This document shows, one piece after another, positions 61,187 through 64,000 of a DNA stretch of 64,000 bases; the stretch's first letter is position 1; every line of letters begins with the position of its first letter. The stretch comes from Virgibacillus ihumii (lineage in GTDB: Bacteria; Bacillota; Bacilli; Bacillales; Amphibacillaceae): NCBI RefSeq assembly GCF_902726655.1, contig NZ_CACVAN010000001.1, positions 372,001-436,000 on the forward strand, written 5' to 3'. Made by a program: the position numbers and the translations under genes. The notes beneath the pieces are model-generated. The model searched no databases, was not told the DNA's origin, and saw only the letters and a program-made list of their open reading frames with translations.

Positions 61187-62905
61187 ATGAAGGAGAAACG
61201 AACCGGTGAAATAATGACGGAACAATTAATCGAGTGGGGAATTGACCACATTTACGGGCTCCCAGGAGACTCCATAAATGAATTCATTGATGATTTGCGT
61301 AAACAGGAAGAAAAAATTCAATTTATACAGGTCAGGCATGAAGAAGTTGGATCGCTTTCAGCAAGTGCATATGCCAAATTAACGGGGAAAATCGGCGCGT
61401 GTTTATCCATTACAGGTCCAGGGGCCATTCACATGCTGAACGGCCTGTATGACGCGAAGCAAGACGGTGCTCCGGTCGTTGCCATCGTAGGCCAGGTGTC
61501 GAGCAGCATGGTGGGAACGGATGCATTTCAGGAAGTAAATCTGGAACGATTATTCGATGATGTTGCTGTATTCAACCGGCGTGCTGAATCAGCTGACCAA
61601 CTTCCTGACTTGCTTAATAAAGCGATCAGAATGGCGTATACGGAAAAAGGTGTATCCGTTCTGATTGTTCCGGATGACTTATTTGCGGTTAAACATAAAA
61701 AGGATGAATTTTTAACTGCACCAGGGTATGAACAGCCGAAATTCGAACCGGACCAGGAATCCGTACAGCAAGCAGTAAATTTGATCAATGAGGCCAAAAA
61801 ACCAGTAATTCTTGCGGGGAGGGGTGCCAGAAATTCAAGAAAAGAATTAATCGATTTTGCTGAAAAAATCAAGGCACCCATTGTTTTAAGTCTTCTTGGT
61901 AAGGGAACAATCCCGGATTATCATGAGCTGAACCTTGGTCAACACGGTCAGATTGGAACGAAACCAGCATACGAAGCCATCATGGAAACGGATTTATTGT
62001 TGCTGTTTGGAACATCATTTCCGTACCGGGAATATTTACCGGATCATACACATTCGATTCAGATTGATTTAAAATCAGAAAAAATCGGCAGTCTCTATCC
62101 GATTACCGCCGGACTGTGCGGTGACATTAAACGGGTGTTGCCTTCATTGACCTCAAAAGTGAAAGAAAATGAAGACAATACGTATCTGCAAAAATACCAG
62201 GGGAAAATGAAGAAATGGCACATTAATATGATTAAGGAGAAAAAAGAGGAAGAGAGTCCCATGCAGGCTCCGCAAGTAATGTATGCGCTGGAGCAGGAAG
62301 TGGACCATGATGCGGTAATTTCCTGTGATGTAGGTAATGTAACGGTTTGGACTACTCGTTTCTTTCCGTTTACCAATCAGCAATTTGTTATTTCAGGAAG
62401 GCTTGCATCCATGGGTATCGGGTTGCCCGGAGCAATTGCCGGACAAGTTGCCAACCCGGATAAGCAGGTGATTGCCATTTGCGGCGACGGCGGCTTTTCA
62501 ATGGTAATGCATGATTTTGTGACTGCTGTAAAAAATGACCTGCCGATAAAAGTGATTGTATTAAACAACAGTAATCTCGCAATGATCAAATACGAACAGC
62601 AGGAAATGGGAAAGCTGAATTACGAAACAGGTCTGGGTGAAATGGATTTTGCCAAATTTGCTGAATCGTGCGGCGGGGAAGGCTACCGTGTTGAAAAATC
62701 AGAGGACCTGGCAAATGAAATCAGACGTGCATTCCAATCTGATAAGCCCGCGGTTATCGATATTGCCATTGAAGATATGGCACCATTACCGGGAAAAATT
62801 CATTTTGATCAGGCGGTAAAATACAGCGAGTATCTAATCAAAGAGTTTTTTGCAAATAAAAAAGTGGAATTTCCGGATATCAAGAAATCATTGAAACGAT
62901 TTTAA
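61187..62905 (+). CDS. Pyruvate oxidase-type thiamine diphosphate enzyme (YdaP-like)
   Basis: 572 residues, ATG with GAAAGAGGTGG upstream. Three domains: PYR (about 1-165), with the catalytic Glu in VRHEEVGSLSASAYAKLTGK; a central FAD/nucleotide domain (about 190-325), with PVILAGRGARNS; and PP (about 360-530), with the ThDP motif ICGDGGFSMVMHDF and LNNSNLAMIKYEQ. The sequence follows PoxB/SpxB/YdaP rather than acetolactate synthase. It should decarboxylate pyruvate, either to acetyl phosphate or to acetate at the membrane; which one is not decidable. Confidence 0.88.
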   Translation: MKEKRTGEIMTEQLIEWGIDHIYGLPGDSINEFIDDLRKQEEKIQFIQVRHEEVGSLSASAYAKLTGKIGACLSITGPGAIHMLNGLYDAKQDGAPVVAIVGQVSSSMVGTDAFQEVNLERLFDDVAVFNRRAESADQLPDLLNKAIRMAYTEKGVSVLIVPDDLFAVKHKKDEFLTAPGYEQPKFEPDQESVQQAVNLINEAKKPVILAGRGARNSRKELIDFAEKIKAPIVLSLLGKGTIPDYHELNLGQHGQIGTKPAYEAIMETDLLLLFGTSFPYREYLPDHTHSIQIDLKSEKIGSLYPITAGLCGDIKRVLPSLTSKVKENEDNTYLQKYQGKMKKWHINMIKEKKEEESPMQAPQVMYALEQEVDHDAVISCDVGNVTVWTTRFFPFTNQQFVISGRLASMGIGLPGAIAGQVANPDKQVIAICGDGGFSMVMHDFVTAVKNDLPIKVIVLNNSNLAMIKYEQQEMGKLNYETGLGEMDFAKFAESCGGEGYRVEKSEDLANEIRRAFQSDKPAVIDIAIEDMAPLPGKIHFDQAVKYSEYLIKEFFANKKVEFPDIKKSLKRF

Positions 62906-62928
62906 TCTATTGAGGGGTGTATTTTCTG

Positions 62929-63048
62929 CCGCCGTACTTTGCCGGAAATCCGCCGTACAAAACTGAAATCGCGCCGTACTTTGGTGCAAACCCGCTGTAT
63001 AAAAGCAAATAGCCGCTGTACATTATGGAAAAACCGCTGTACTAAAAA
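62929..63048. repeat. Degenerate tandem repeat, six units of 21 bp
   Basis: Landmark CCGTAC/CTGTAC/CTGTAT recurs at 62932, 62953, 62974, 62995, 63016 and 63037, exactly 21 bp apart, in units like CCGCCGTACnnnnnnnGnAAA. The units drift from CCGCCGTAC to CCGCTGTAC across the array. The remaining 63049-63235 shows nothing I can name, and the gap ends in the rnjA terminator. Confidence 0.9.
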
Positions 63049-63235
63049 TTAAATCAAGCTGAACAGGGCAAAGGTATGAAGTCGATACCACTTGCCAGCC
63101 GTTGGAATGTGTGAAGAAAAGTTCTTTTTCTTTGTGCGATGTGCAGCTTTTCTTTTCCTGCGGGAAGAACAAAATTACTGAGCAGAAAAAGACCAGCAGA
63201 ATTTACGATAAGACTTTATAGAAAATTTAACCAAA

Positions 63236-63275
63236 AAAGGATGCCCTGGCACTTCAACGCCAAGGCATCCTTTTT
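63236..63275 (-). terminator. Terminator of rnjA (reverse strand)
   Basis: AAAGGATGCC/GGCATCCTTT stem (63236-63245, 63264-63273) with extra GGC/GCC pairing inside and runs of A/T on both sides; usable both ways. Confidence 0.9.
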
Positions 63276-63280
63276 ATAGT

Positions 63281-64000
63281 TTAAACTTCCATAATTATCG
63301 GCAGAATCATAGGTCTGCGTTTTGTTTTCTCATACAGGAACGGTGCAATGGTGTCTGTTATTTCATTTTTAATTTCGGACCATTGCGTTGTACGTCGTTC
63401 CATCACTTTGTCCAGGTGTTTGGAAACAAGTTTTTGAGCCTCATTAATCAGATCCTCGGATTCCCGCATATAAACAAAACCTCGTGAAATGATGTCGGGT
63501 CCTGAGGCGATTCTAAATTCCTTCATGTTGATACTGACAACGACCATTACGAGACCTTCTTCGGATAGAATTCTTCGGTCACGCAGTACAATATTGCCAA
63601 TATCACCAATTCCACTGCCGTCGACATAGATGGAACCAGATGGGATTTTACCGGCAACTGTTGCATTATCTTTCCCCAGTGCAAGTACATCTCCATTATC
63701 CATGACAAACATGTTGTCCGGATTAACGTTACAAGCATCAGCCAATTTCATGTGTTCTTTCAGCATACGGTATTCCCCGTGGATCGGCATGAAATATTTA
63801 GGCTGAATTAACCGAAGCATTAATTTCTGCTCTTCCTGACTTCCATGTCCCGAGGTATGGATATTGCTTAACGGACCATGGACGACATCGGCACCTGCCC
63901 GATACAATTTATTGATTGTCCGGCTGACACTTACCGTATTTCCAGGGATTGGAGAAGACGAAAATACTACGGTGTCACCGGGAATAATCTGAATTTGACG
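63281..64000 (-). CDS. rnjA: Ribonuclease J1 (C-terminal part; 5' end outside window)
   Basis: The reverse strand is open from the window edge to the stop at 63281, about 239 residues. It begins in the beta-CASP region ([20 protein letters not shown]), continues with [20 protein letters not shown], which carries the catalytic His of motif C, and [16 protein letters not shown]. The C-terminal domain has [17 protein letters not shown] text and ends [13 protein letters not shown]. RNase J1 is the 5' exonuclease/endonuclease of mRNA decay and rRNA processing. In B. subtilis rnjA lies close to ktrC, as here. Confidence 0.94.
   Translation of the reverse strand, partial: RQIQIIPGDTVVFSSSPIPGNTVSVSRTINKLYRAGADVVHGPLSNIHTSGHGSQEEQKLMLRLIQPKYFMPIHGEYRMLKEHMKLADACNVNPDNMFVMDNGDVLALGKDNATVAGKIPSGSIYVDGSGIGDIGNIVLRDRRILSEEGLVMVVVSINMKEFRIASGPDIISRGFVYMRESEDLINEAQKLVSKHLDKVMERRTTQWSEIKNEITDTIAPFLYEKTKRRPMILPIIMEV

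Overview
The window is 64 kb of a low-to-moderate GC, spore-forming Bacillaceae chromosome, most likely a halotolerant Virgibacillus/Oceanobacillus/Lentibacillus-type bacterium. That is an inference from three things: strong AAGGAGG ribosome binding sites with many TTG/GTG starts, sporulation genes (spoVAC-D-E, a Spo0E-type phosphatase), and a block (about 42-64 kb) whose order closely follows the B. subtilis yku/ykn/ykq region. I see no rRNA, tRNA, CRISPR array or prophage. The only transposase is a single IS200-type tnpA.

Layout. 0-4.8 kb: partial AlkA-type glycosylase (-), type II NADH dehydrogenase, small membrane proteins, a VanW protein and a TPR protein. 4.8-8 kb: Fur-box-controlled siderophore uptake (lipoprotein plus a fused double FecCD permease). 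8-10.7 kb (-): short-type aconitase and YceI. 10.9-15.7 kb: DUF6884 protein, amidase, PepF-type oligopeptidase, and a TPP riboswitch before thiT. 16-19 kb: permease and glutamate dehydrogenase. 19-23.3 kb: fdhD and a cytoplasmic formate dehydrogenase with its DUF1641 partner. 23.8-27.8 kb: cstA, a small protein ending in Cys-Cys, an ArsA-type ATPase and an oxidoreductase. 28-32.8 kb (-): a spoVA2mob-like spore heat-resistance operon (DUF1657, YhcN/YlaJ lipoprotein, SpoVAC, SpoVAD, SpoVAE, DUF1657, DUF421-DUF1657 '2Duf'), plus a separate DUF421 gene. 34.7-37.4 kb: moeA, moaA and ywpF; the molybdenum cofactor is what the formate dehydrogenase needs. 37.6-42.8 kb: KtrD-type K+ channel, a trypsin-like protease with a zinc-ribbon membrane protein, and signal peptidase I. 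43-64 kb: spo0E-like gene, patA, kre(ykyB), SCO1, ykuE, fadH, darB, an MFS exporter, dapH-dapL, ykuS, an IS200-like element, ykuT, ykuV, yknU-yknV, ktrC, pyruvate oxidase and partial rnjA.

The non-coding parts stand out. Two elements of about 404 and 422 bp (1915-2318 and 39057-39478) are bounded by perfect 12-14 bp terminal inverted repeats and built from two nested imperfect palindromes, so they look like non-autonomous MITE-type elements. Three spacers hold degenerate tandem arrays with strictly kept periods of 21, 20 and 21 bp. A pair of 46-bp hairpin-bearing direct repeats lies between ykuE and fadH. The best candidates for unusual biology are the spoVA2mob-like operon with a structured 227-nt gap after its first gene, the CstA/Cys-Cys/ArsA cluster, and the zinc-ribbon/protease pair.
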